Below are positions 1 to 5,761 of a DNA stretch of 8,420 nucleotides, in pieces. The translations under genes and the position numbers were made by a program. Positions within the stretch are counted from its first letter, which is position 1. Each line of letters starts with the position of its first letter. This DNA is from Bacteroidales bacterium. Lineage in GTDB: Bacteria; Bacteroidota; Bacteroidia; Bacteroidales; NBLH01. The notes beneath the pieces are model-generated. The model ran no database searches and was not told where the DNA came from. It saw nothing but the letters and a program-made list of their open reading frames with translations. Where the stretch lies: the NCBI GenBank assembly GCA_029210905.1, contig JARGGF010000143.1, forward strand, positions 1-8,420, read 5' to 3'.

Positions 1-678
1 TCCATCAAGTATTTCATCTTTGAGTAATGATAATTTCTCCTTTAGAATAGTTATAGTTCCATCTTTATCAAGCAATTGAAATTTAACTTCTGTTGCTTGG
101 TCAAGTGTCACTGATTTTTCGTTAGAATAAAAATCTCCACTTTTCATATTTGAAACATGAGTTTTTGAAGTAGCACTCCAATCCCCTAATTTTACCGGAT
201 TTTTTTTAGCATATTCTTTCACAGCCTTTGCAACTCTTCTATCTGCATTACCTTCTCGCAAAACAGGATTTACTGCACTTCCCAGTACTTTAGCGTACCT
301 TTTCTGAATCGCTTTTTCTTCGTCATTTTTAGGTTCTTCAGGATAGTCGGGTATATGGTAACCATGATCTTGTAATTCTTTAATTGCAGCTTTCAATTGC
401 GGTATAGAAGCACTAATATTTGGCAATTTAATGATATTTGCTTCAGGTTTTTGTACGAGTTCTCCCAAAAAAGCTAATTCATCCGGCTGTTTCTGATCTT
501 CTCTCAAATTTTCAGGAAAGTTGGCAATAATCCTTCCTGCCAGCGAAATATCGCGGGTTTCAACTTCAACACCTGCAATTTTTGTAAACGCATTTACAAT
601 TGGTAATAATGAATAAGTAGCCAATGCTGGTGCTTCGTCTATCTGCGTGTAAATAATTTTTGAAGTTTTTATTTCCAT
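1..678 (-). CDS. icd: Monomeric NADP-dependent isocitrate dehydrogenase, N-terminal part (cut by window edge)
   Basis: This is the start of a monomeric-type isocitrate dehydrogenase, the cytosolic TCA-cycle enzyme that oxidatively decarboxylates isocitrate to 2-oxoglutarate with NADP+. The 226 visible codons are open throughout. They begin with the family's hallmark N-terminus (SKIIYTQIDEAPALATYSLLP, residues 6-26, given here only as a landmark). LPNISAS follows at 85-91, and then the substrate-loop stretch KVLGSAVNPVLREGNADRR at 130-148. Residues matching the isocitrate-binding Ser, Asn and two Arg of the Azotobacter enzyme fall at S134, N137, R141 and R147. The family is about 740 residues long, so roughly 500 residues lie beyond the left edge. 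The ATG at 678 is chosen because the conserved N-terminus starts directly after it. There is no Shine-Dalgarno sequence, only an A-rich run. It is unrelated in fold details to the common dimeric Icd. The identification is very secure. Confidence 0.96.
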   Translation of the reverse strand, partial: MEIKTSKIIYTQIDEAPALATYSLLPIVNAFTKIAGVEVETRDISLAGRIIANFPENLREDQKQPDELAFLGELVQKPEANIIKLPNISASIPQLKAAIKELQDHGYHIPDYPEEPKNDEEKAIQKRYAKVLGSAVNPVLREGNADRRVAKAVKEYAKKNPVKLGDWSATSKTHVSNMKSGDFYSNEKSVTLDQATEVKFQLLDKDGTITILKEKLSLLKDEILDG

Positions 679-943
679 GTTTTTTTTATTATTAATGGTG
701 ATTCTATTCAAATCAAATGATACTAAAATTTTATTTAGAATATGCCTGCTGTTAACAAATAGTAAAAGCCAATTCTTATCACATCAACCTCTTTTAGGCA
801 TTTGGTTCTCCTTAGAAAAAGAACTTCTTGCATTATTTTATTTATAATTAATTGATAACCAGCAATTTAAAAAAATTCCTAATTCAAATAACACTTTATC
901 ACACATCTATATATGTAGAGCTGTTGTGGTATTTTATTGAGAA
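679..943 (-). other. Long non-coding leader of icd
   Basis: These 265 bases separate the presumed icd promoter from its start codon. Apart from the mini-ORF and its ribosome site at 784-813, I see no gene and no rho-independent terminator. The stretch is very AT-rich, with long A/T runs next to the icd start. The unusual length leaves room for leader-based regulation, but no known riboswitch class is recognisable. Confidence 0.4.
784..801 (-). CDS. Five-codon leader mini-ORF (MPKRG) upstream of icd
   Basis: Within the presumed 5' leader of icd there is an AAGGAG at 808-813 (read on the minus strand), six bases upstream of an ATG that opens a five-codon frame, Met-Pro-Lys-Arg-Gly-stop. This is the strongest ribosome-binding site in the window, in a genome whose other genes mostly lack one. 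The site sits inside weak pairing (GTTCT at 805-809 with AGAAC at 820-824). The mini-ORF ends 105 bp before the icd start. It could be a regulatory leader peptide, a decoy ribosome site or chance. Nothing shows that it is translated. Confidence 0.3.
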   Translation of the reverse strand: MPKRG

Positions 944-951
944 CAAAGATA
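944..951 (-). promoter_or_regulatory. Bacteroidota -7 element, probable icd promoter
   Basis: The minus strand reads TATCTTTG here, a perfect match to the TAnnTTTG -7 consensus of the Bacteroidota housekeeping sigma factor. The -33 region is poor: only a TTTC-like stretch near 970-974 and no TTG in the usual 17-23 nt window. If used, it gives an icd leader of about 260 nt. No better element lies closer to icd. It is downstream of the fabH terminator, so icd need not depend on readthrough. Confidence 0.5.
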
Positions 952-1026
952 CAAATATTTCCCCTTTCTGAAAGGATTAAATGTCAAGTTATTGGGGTTG
1001 TTATTTATAAATTTGAGTGAATATTC

Positions 1027-1059
1027 AAAAAAAAAAGGTGTAATAAAAATTACACCTTT
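1027..1059 (-). terminator. Rho-independent terminator of the fabH-type gene
   Basis: A perfect 11-bp stem pairs AAAGGTGTAAT (1034-1044) with ATTACACCTTT (1049-1059) around a four-base loop. On the minus strand it is followed by a run of ten T (1027-1036, partly overlapping the stem). It lies 44 bp past the stop codon of the ketoacyl synthase gene and is oriented to end its transcript before the icd promoter. Confidence 0.88.
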
Positions 1060-1094
1060 CACTTATTACTCATGGACAATTGAGTTTGTAAAGT

Positions 1095-1110
1095 GGTGGT
1101 ATTTACCACC
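1095..1110 (-). repeat. Short hairpin overlapping the fabH stop codon
   Basis: GGTGGT (1095-1100) pairs with ACCACC (1105-1110), and one further A-T pair can form. The stem includes the last Trp codon and the TAA stop. No T-run follows, so it is not itself a terminator. It may protect the mRNA 3' end or be incidental. Confidence 0.35.
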
Positions 1111-2104
1111 GTATTATGGCAGAAGCCCATGTAAAGCCACTGCCAAAAGCAGCCAACATGTACAAATCATTTGGTTTTATTCTTTTTTGTTCCCATAATT
1201 CGCTTAACACAATTGGAATTGTTGCAGCAGTTGTATTTCCGTATTTCATGATGTTGTTATATACTCTATCATCAGGAAGCTGCATTTTTTTTTGCAAGAA
1301 CTGACTTATCCTTAAATTAGCCTGGTGAGTTACAAGCATATCAATATCATCAGTAGTAAAATTATTAGTCTCCAAGGCTTCATAAATAACTTCAGCAAAT
1401 CTGGTTACGGCATTTTTAAAAACCAGCTGACCATCCATCTGTGGGGCTATCATGTCGAAATCTTCCAGCATGCCTTCGTAAAATTTCTTCTCTTTAAAGT
1501 TTCCAGGTGCTTTAACGCATAAAACATCAGCAAACTCACCCTGAGAATGCAGATGCGTTGATAAAATTCCTTTTGATGGATCTTCTTCAGCCTGAAGAAC
1601 AGCAGCTCCGGCGCCATCGCCAAATAAAACACTCACTGCACGTCCGCGTGTGGTCATGTCCAGTCCATTGCTATGTATCTCAGAACCAATAACTAATATG
1701 GTTTTATACATACCTGTTTTAATAAACTGATCAGCTACAGAGAGGCCATAGATAAAACCTGAGCACTGATTTCGTACATCTAATGCGCCAACTGTTTTAA
1801 TGCCTAATTCCTTTTGCACAGTAACGCCCGGGCCTGGAAAATAATAATCAGGACTCAAAGTAGCAAAAACAATAAAGTCTACATCATCGGGTTCTAAACC
1901 GGCTCTTTCTAAAGCAATGCGTGCTGCTTTAGTGCCCATATTTGCAGTAGTATCTACTCCAAAAGTTGCAAATCTTCGTTCTTCTATTCCCGAACGTTCC
2001 CTTATCCATTCGTCACTGGTATCCATAAGGTTTACCAAATCATAATTTGTAACCACCCGCTCGGGTAAATAATGACCTACACCAACAATTTTTGATTGTA
2101 ACAT
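1103..2104 (-). CDS. fabH: 3-oxoacyl-ACP synthase III (KAS III, FabH-type)
   Basis: A 333-residue condensing enzyme of the FabH family. These enzymes join an acyl-CoA primer to malonyl-ACP to begin fatty-acid (or related acyl) synthesis in the cytosol. The thiolase-fold triad is intact: Cys114 in NQCSGF, His260 in HQAN and Asn290 in YGNTTAA. SDEWIRERSGIEERR (residues 30-44), FGDGAGAAVL (161-170) and the C-terminal FGSGFTWAS (320-328) are also family marks. It is about 16 residues longer than E. coli FabH, with the extra length before MDGQLVFK (223-230). It stands alone, with its own promoter and terminator, and is not next to plsX, acpP or fabD. That suggests a second, accessory KAS III rather than the fab-cluster copy, perhaps with a different primer such as a branched acyl-CoA. 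The fold and chemistry are certain, but the specific substrate is not visible. Confidence 0.9.
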   Translation of the reverse strand: MLQSKIVGVGHYLPERVVTNYDLVNLMDTSDEWIRERSGIEERRFATFGVDTTANMGTKAARIALERAGLEPDDVDFIVFATLSPDYYFPGPGVTVQKELGIKTVGALDVRNQCSGFIYGLSVADQFIKTGMYKTILVIGSEIHSNGLDMTTRGRAVSVLFGDGAGAAVLQAEEDPSKGILSTHLHSQGEFADVLCVKAPGNFKEKKFYEGMLEDFDMIAPQMDGQLVFKNAVTRFAEVIYEALETNNFTTDDIDMLVTHQANLRISQFLQKKMQLPDDRVYNNIMKYGNTTAATIPIVLSELWEQKRIKPNDLYMLAAFGSGFTWASAIIRW

Positions 2105-2109
2105 ATTTT

Positions 2110-2126
2110 GAACATTTTTTATGTTC
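2110..2126 (-). repeat. Inverted repeat in the fabH leader
   Basis: GAACAT (2110-2115) and ATGTTC (2121-2126) flank five T's, forming a perfect 6-bp inverted repeat. It ends five bases before the fabH start codon. Four more T/A pairs are possible with a one-base bulge. Lying between the predicted transcription start and the start codon, it could be an RNA hairpin limiting ribosome access or a repressor operator. A related GTTCGAAAA string recurs near 2199. Confidence 0.4.
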
Positions 2127-2154
2127 GAAAAATAATACTATTTATTTACATCAC

Positions 2155-2188
2155 CAAATCTATTGTTCAGGAAGTCGAATTATTCAAA
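2155..2188 (-). promoter_or_regulatory. Bacteroidota promoter of the fabH-type gene
   Basis: On the minus strand, TTTG (2185-2188) is followed after 22 bases by TAGATTTG (2155-2162), matching both halves of the TTTG/N17-23/TAnnTTTG consensus. The expected start of transcription, near 2148, gives a leader of about 45 nt containing the inverted repeat at 2110-2126. Confidence 0.75.
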
Positions 2189-2321
2189 TTTAATTTTTGT
2201 TCGAAAATATTTTACTTGTTTAGCTTATTTATTGTCAGGAAATTATAATCAAGCTTAAACCCACCGAATTAACTTATTGCAGATAACACAAAAATATTTT
2301 ATTTTGGAAGCAAAAAACATC

Positions 2322-4217
2322 ATGAAAAAATTTAAGCTTTTCGCTGTTTGCCTCTCACTAATATCGATAGGAGCCTGCAATAATGGTACCCGGGAAATAT
2401 CTGTTCAGGAAACTGAACACCAATATATTATAGATAATTACAATAAGCAGGAATTTCAGATTCCAATGAGGGACGGGGTAAAACTATTTACTGCTGTTTA
2501 TACACCGAAAGATTCCAAAACAAAATATCCAATTTTATACCTTCGAACTCCTTATTCCTTAAAACCCTATGGCAACGACTCCTTTCCAAAAACTCTTGGA
2601 TCGTCGGTGTTACTTGCTCACGATAAGTATATTTTTGTTTATCAGGATGTTAGGGGACGTTTCATGTCTGAGGGTGAGTTCGTTGATATGCGGCCATTTA
2701 CATCTTTAAATGGGGATACTACCAATATAGATGAAAGTACCGATGCCTGGGATACAATTGAGTGGCTAATTAATAATATAGATAATAACAATGGGAAAGT
2801 TGGTATGTGGGGTAATTCCTATCCGGGATATTATGCTGCAGCTGCAAGCATAAATGCTCATCCTGCACTGAAGGCCGTGACTCCACAATGCCCTGTATCA
2901 GACTGGTTTTTTGATGATTTCCATCATAATGGTGCCTTTTTCCCTGCACATTTTTTAAATTTTTTTCAATATTTTGGTCAGGTTCGGGACAGCCTGGTTA
3001 AAGAATGGCCAGCAGCATTGTTTGAGTTTCCAACGCAAGATGGTTATTCCTTCTATTTAAATGAAATTGAGCCACTTACAAAAGTCAACACCAATTATTA
3101 TAAAAATAAAATCCCATTCTGGGATAGTGTAACAGCCCATCCAGACTATGACTATTTTTGGCAAAACATGAGTTTAAATCCCAATCTTAAAAATATTAAA
3201 CCTGCGGTACTAACTGTCGGGGGTTGGTTTGACGCCGAAGATCTTTATGGCCCCTTGCATGTATACCAGGCTATTGAAAAAAATACAGTTAAAAATAATA
3301 GCAGAATTGTAATGGGTCCTTGGAAACATGGAGGTTTTGCAAGAGGAAACGGTGCTATTCTTGGAGATGTATTTTTTGGGGACAATCCTCCTCCTTCAGA
3401 GTACTATCAAAAAGAAATTGAATTACCATTTTTTAAATATTATTTAAAGGGCGAAGGGGAGTTGAAATTATCCGAAGCTACTGTCTTCGAAACAGGAACC
3501 AATCAATGGAAGAATTTTGATCAGTGGCCCCCTAATAATTTGTCATATCAGCAGTTGTATTTATTAAATGATGGAAGGCTATCAGATACTATAAGTATTG
3601 AACAAGAAAGCGCTAGAGCGTTTATAAGTGATCCATCAAAGCCGGTACCCTATACCAATTATATTACTCAGGGTATGAAATCGGAATATATGGTTGAAGA
3701 CCAGCGATTTGCATCAAAAAGACAAGATGTTTTGGTATATGAAACGGCTGTATTGACGAAATCGGTTACCATGGCAGGCAAATTGAAAATAACGCTTTAT
3801 GCTTCTACTAATCAATCAGATGCTGACTGGATTGTGAAGTTAATCGATGTTTATCCTGATAATTTCAAAAATTATGAATTTACACCTGATTATATACAAC
3901 TGGGCGGATATCAACAAATGGTTCGCAGCGAGGTTTTTAGAGGACGCTACCGTAATTCGTTTGAAAAACCTGAACCTTTTATTCCAGATAAAATTGCAAA
4001 AGTTGAATTTTATCTGCAGGATTTGCTTCATGCCTTTCAACCGGGGCATAAAATTATGATACAGGTGCAAAGTACCTGGTTTCCTCTGGTTGATTTGAAT
4101 CCTCAAAAGTATGTTGACAATATTTTTTATGCTAAAAAAGAAGATTTTGTAAAAGCTACACACAAAATTTATTGCACTATTAAATATCCTTCGGCAATTT
4201 CATACGGAAAACTATAG
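2322..4217 (+). CDS. Exported CocE/NonD-family serine hydrolase, S15 peptidase-like lipoprotein
   Basis: A 631-residue alpha/beta hydrolase of the X-Pro dipeptidyl-peptidase (S15)/CocE/glutaryl-7-ACA acylase superfamily, which cleaves ester or amide bonds. A lipoprotein signal peptide ends in ISIGAC, with lipidation expected at Cys19, so it probably sits in the periplasm or on the outer membrane. The catalytic triad is visible: Ser166 in GNSYPG, Asp304 in GGWFD and His336 in GPWKHGG. RTPY at 75-78 supplies the expected oxyanion Tyr. MRDGVKL (about 49-55) opens the hydrolase domain. The final 230 or so residues form the jelly-roll PepX C-terminal domain, with KITLYAST followed by DADWIVKLIDVYP. 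The start at 2322 is preferred over a TTG at 2277 because it gives a standard signal peptide. Length fits the family. The substrate is unknown: ester, acylated amino compound or Xaa-Pro peptide are all possible. Confidence 0.88.
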   Translation: MKKFKLFAVCLSLISIGACNNGTREISVQETEHQYIIDNYNKQEFQIPMRDGVKLFTAVYTPKDSKTKYPILYLRTPYSLKPYGNDSFPKTLGSSVLLAHDKYIFVYQDVRGRFMSEGEFVDMRPFTSLNGDTTNIDESTDAWDTIEWLINNIDNNNGKVGMWGNSYPGYYAAAASINAHPALKAVTPQCPVSDWFFDDFHHNGAFFPAHFLNFFQYFGQVRDSLVKEWPAALFEFPTQDGYSFYLNEIEPLTKVNTNYYKNKIPFWDSVTAHPDYDYFWQNMSLNPNLKNIKPAVLTVGGWFDAEDLYGPLHVYQAIEKNTVKNNSRIVMGPWKHGGFARGNGAILGDVFFGDNPPPSEYYQKEIELPFFKYYLKGEGELKLSEATVFETGTNQWKNFDQWPPNNLSYQQLYLLNDGRLSDTISIEQESARAFISDPSKPVPYTNYITQGMKSEYMVEDQRFASKRQDVLVYETAVLTKSVTMAGKLKITLYASTNQSDADWIVKLIDVYPDNFKNYEFTPDYIQLGGYQQMVRSEVFRGRYRNSFEKPEPFIPDKIAKVEFYLQDLLHAFQPGHKIMIQVQSTWFPLVDLNPQKYVDNIFYAKKEDFVKATHKIYCTIKYPSAISYGKL

Positions 4218-4283
4218 CAATTTATAATGATTCTAAATGATGAACAACTTTTCATGACAGCTTCAAAATATAGAGAATATAAT

Positions 4284-4291
4284 TATTTTTG
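4284..4291 (+). promoter_or_regulatory. Possible -7 element for the OB-fold lipoprotein gene
   Basis: TATTTTTG matches TAnnTTTG exactly and lies 58 bp before the next start codon. No TTG is found at the usual distance upstream, so it is only half a promoter match. The 132-bp gap after the hydrolase gene shows no convincing terminator. Confidence 0.4.
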
Positions 4292-4349
4292 TCAAAATAT
4301 ACCTGAATTATTATCAACTTAATTATCAAAACTTTAAAAGTAAATTAAT

Positions 4350-4868
4350 ATGAAAAAGTATTTAAGTATTCTAGCAATTTTAGCTGTTTTATTTACTGCA
4401 TGTAATTCCAGTGATAAAAATTCTGAAACCAGCGATTCTACACAGGTTGCTATGGTTGATGAGGCCCCAATTCTTAAAATTGGTGAGTTTGACTCTCTTG
4501 CAGGAAATTATGTGGATAAAGAGGTGAAAGTTAAAGGAATTGTAGACCACATATGTAAGCATGGTGGAAAAAAACTATTTCTTGTAGATGATGAAGGCGA
4601 CTTACATGTAGATGGAGAAGAACGATTTAGCGATTCTTTAATGGGCAGCGAAATCATAGTAACAGGTATTGTCCGTGAATTTAGGGTAGACGAAGCCTAT
4701 TGTTTACAAATGGAAGAAGACAATATTAAGAGCCATAGCAAGGGACAAACTGAAAAAGAACTATTTGAGCAAAAGAAAAAACATATAGCTGAATATAGAG
4801 ATGAAATGAAAGCTAAAAACGTTGATCATTTATCCTATTATTCACTTGAATACGTTAAGCATCAGTAG
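4350..4868 (+). CDS. Small lipoprotein with OB-fold-like domain and HxCxHGGKK motif
   Basis: A 172-residue exported lipoprotein. The signal peptide ends in LFTAC, with lipidation at Cys18, followed by a Ser/Asp/Glu-rich linker to about residue 38. Residues 50-120 look like a compact five-strand OB-fold: NYVDKEVKVKGIVDHIC, a second strand KKLFLVDDEG, and SEIIVTGIVREFRVDEAYCLQM. Within it is H67-I-C69-K-H71-G-G-K-K, a His/Cys cluster that could bind a metal or haem or be redox-active. The tail from 130 is charged and probably helical. Similar proteins may be labelled nucleic-acid-binding because of the OB-fold, which does not fit an exported lipoprotein. The PepSY-like gene starts 11 bp downstream, so the two are almost certainly co-transcribed and likely act together at the envelope. 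I do not recognise a tested function. Confidence 0.75.
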   Translation: MKKYLSILAILAVLFTACNSSDKNSETSDSTQVAMVDEAPILKIGEFDSLAGNYVDKEVKVKGIVDHICKHGGKKLFLVDDEGDLHVDGEERFSDSLMGSEIIVTGIVREFRVDEAYCLQMEEDNIKSHSKGQTEKELFEQKKKHIAEYRDEMKAKNVDHLSYYSLEYVKHQ

Positions 4869-4879
4869 GGCAGGGATTT

Positions 4880-5434
4880 ATGAAGCAGTTAAGAAAGTGG
4901 AGCAGGATAGTTCATCGTGATTTTGGATACTTGTTTTTTGGAGTTACAGTAATTTATGCATTATCGGGTATTGCCCTCAATCATTTAAAGGATTGGAACC
5001 CAAACTATTCCGTTGAGATAGTTGAATTTAATACAACACGAAACCTGAAAAAATCAGTGGAATTAGATAACAACATCAAAAAACTTGTTGAAGATGTTGC
5101 TGATGGCGATAATTATAAAAAATACTACTATCCAAATAATGATCAACTTAAAATATTTTTATCAGGAGGTTCATCTATAGTGGTTAATATTAATACGGGC
5201 GAAGGATATGCAGAACTGCTTAAAAAGAGACCACTATTTTATCAGGTTAATTACCTGCATTATAATCCTAATAATTGGTGGACCTGGTTTTCTGATATTT
5301 TTGCAGGTGCATTAATTGTATTTGCCATAACTGGTTTAATAATGGTTAAAGGCAAAAAAGGCATTACCGGAAGAGGGGCTTGGTTAACTGCGGTGGGTTT
5401 GCTAATTCCTCTAATATTTTTGTTTTTAAGTTAG
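4880..5434 (+). CDS. PepSY-associated transmembrane protein (PepSY_TM-like family)
   Basis: A 184-residue inner-membrane protein of the small PepSY_TM-like family common in Bacteroidota. It starts with WSRIVHRDFGY (7-17) leading into helix 1 (about 15-34, ending ALNH). A soluble, probably periplasmic, PepSY-like domain spans about 40-125. YLHYNPNNWWTWFSDIFAG (125-143) follows, then helix 2 (about 138-157), a GKKGITGRG loop, and helix 3 (about 167-184) reaching the C-terminus. His12, His35 and His127 lie at membrane boundaries and could be haem or metal ligands; that is inference. Larger PepSY_TM proteins often accompany siderophore receptors or act as ferric reductases. The start at 4880 is supported by an AGGGA at 4872-4876, unusual for this genome, and by tight coupling to the upstream lipoprotein gene. 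Family membership is confident. Function is unknown. Confidence 0.82.
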   Translation: MKQLRKWSRIVHRDFGYLFFGVTVIYALSGIALNHLKDWNPNYSVEIVEFNTTRNLKKSVELDNNIKKLVEDVADGDNYKKYYYPNNDQLKIFLSGGSSIVVNINTGEGYAELLKKRPLFYQVNYLHYNPNNWWTWFSDIFAGALIVFAITGLIMVKGKKGITGRGAWLTAVGLLIPLIFLFLS

Positions 5435-5457
5435 GTATTTCCGCACATAAAATTATC

Positions 5458-5492
5458 AGCCCGAAGAAATCCTCTTTGGGCTTTTTTCTTTT
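5458..5492 (+). terminator. Rho-independent terminator after the lipoprotein/PepSY pair
   Basis: AGCCCGAAGA (5458-5467) pairs with TCTTTGGGCT (5473-5482), a 10-bp stem with one G-T pair and loop AATCC. It is followed by TTTTTTCTTTT. It lies 24 bp past the PepSY-like stop codon and ends that operon. Confidence 0.92.
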
Positions 5493-5549
5493 ATACCATA
5501 TAGACCAATGTCGATTAGTTAAGCTCATTGCTATAATTTAACAAGTGAA

Positions 5550-5577
5550 TCCGCTGGTGAGCGGACACGTGACCAGC
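5550..5577. repeat. GC-rich island with two mutually exclusive hairpins
   Basis: TCCGCT (5550-5555) pairs with AGCGGA (5560-5565) around GGTG. Alternatively GCTGGT (5553-5558) pairs with ACCAGC (5572-5577). The two stems share bases and cannot coexist. The island contrasts sharply with the AT-rich surroundings. No T-run follows. It may be a dispersed repeat remnant or a structured RNA element; which one cannot be told from a single copy. Confidence 0.5.
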
Positions 5578-5630
5578 TTTAAAAGCACAACTCTTAACTT
5601 AACGATATTTTCATAGAGACATTAATTGTT

Positions 5631-5665
5631 ATTCATAATATATTGATAATTAGTATATTATGAAT
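5631..5665. repeat. Perfect 12-bp inverted repeat
   Basis: ATTCATAATATA (5631-5642) and TATATTATGAAT (5654-5665) are exact inverse copies around an 11-base spacer. It lies 36-70 bp upstream of the -33 element of the regulator promoter, a position suited to an activator-binding site. It is all A/T except for one C and one G, so an intrinsic cruciform or chance are alternatives. Confidence 0.55.
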
Positions 5666-5700
5666 GATATTTAATTTCCATTTTTTACAATAAATTTTTT

Positions 5701-5732
5701 TTTGGAATTGTAATAAACACCAGCTATATTTG
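5701..5732 (+). promoter_or_regulatory. Bacteroidota promoter of the Nudix regulator/xylE unit
   Basis: TTTG (5701-5704) is followed after 20 bases by TATATTTG (5725-5732), a full match to TTTG/N17-23/TAnnTTTG. Transcription should begin near 5738-5740, leaving a leader of only about 22 nt without a Shine-Dalgarno sequence. Confidence 0.85.
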
Positions 5733-5739
5733 TGTTTAA

Positions 5740-5757
5740 TACTTAACGTAATAAGTA
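5740..5757. promoter_or_regulatory. Candidate operator: 18-bp palindrome at the transcription start
   Basis: TACTTAACGTAATAAGTA has perfect 6-bp arms (TACTTA and TAAGTA) around a 6-bp centre. It begins 8 bp after the -7 element and ends 4 bp before the regulator's ATG. This is where a repressor would block initiation, suggesting autoregulation by the encoded winged-helix regulator. An ACTTAACG copy at 5597-5604 could be a second half-site. Confidence 0.55.
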
Positions 5758-5761
5758 CGCT

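Larger units (their letters stand above)
5493..5700. other. Non-coding stretch upstream of the regulator gene
   Basis: I see no gene in these 208 bases. They hold a GC-rich island with competing hairpins (5550-5577), a 12-bp inverted repeat (5631-5665), and several CTTAAC/GTTAAG strings: AGTTAAG at 5517-5523, CTTAACT at 5593-5599 and ACTTAACG at 5597-5604. The last octamer reappears inside the promoter palindrome at 5741-5748, so these could be extra half-sites for the adjacent regulator. Confidence 0.5.

Noticed and set aside
992..1522. Plus-strand frames of about 60-70 codons opposite the fabH-type gene
   Set aside because: They lie antisense to a fully supported gene, or run into it, and show no family features.
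2191..2310. Possible promoter for the CocE-like gene (TAATTTTTG near 2191; TTATTTTG near 2300)
   Set aside because: The first has three rather than two bases between TA and TTTG. The second has a mismatch and lies too close to the start codon. No matching -33 element was found.
2277..2321. TTG-initiated N-terminal extension of the CocE-like lipoprotein
   Set aside because: The extra 15 residues would precede and spoil a normal lipoprotein signal peptide that begins at the ATG at 2322.
3840..4163. 107-codon minus-strand frame inside the CocE-like gene
   Set aside because: It lies antisense to the conserved PepX C-terminal domain. Its composition (Ile/Lys/Phe-rich) is typical of a reverse-strand shadow.
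5549..5578. CRISPR repeat or insertion-sequence end
   Set aside because: There is a single copy, no spacers, no transposase gene and no target-site duplication, so only a generic structured repeat can be claimed.
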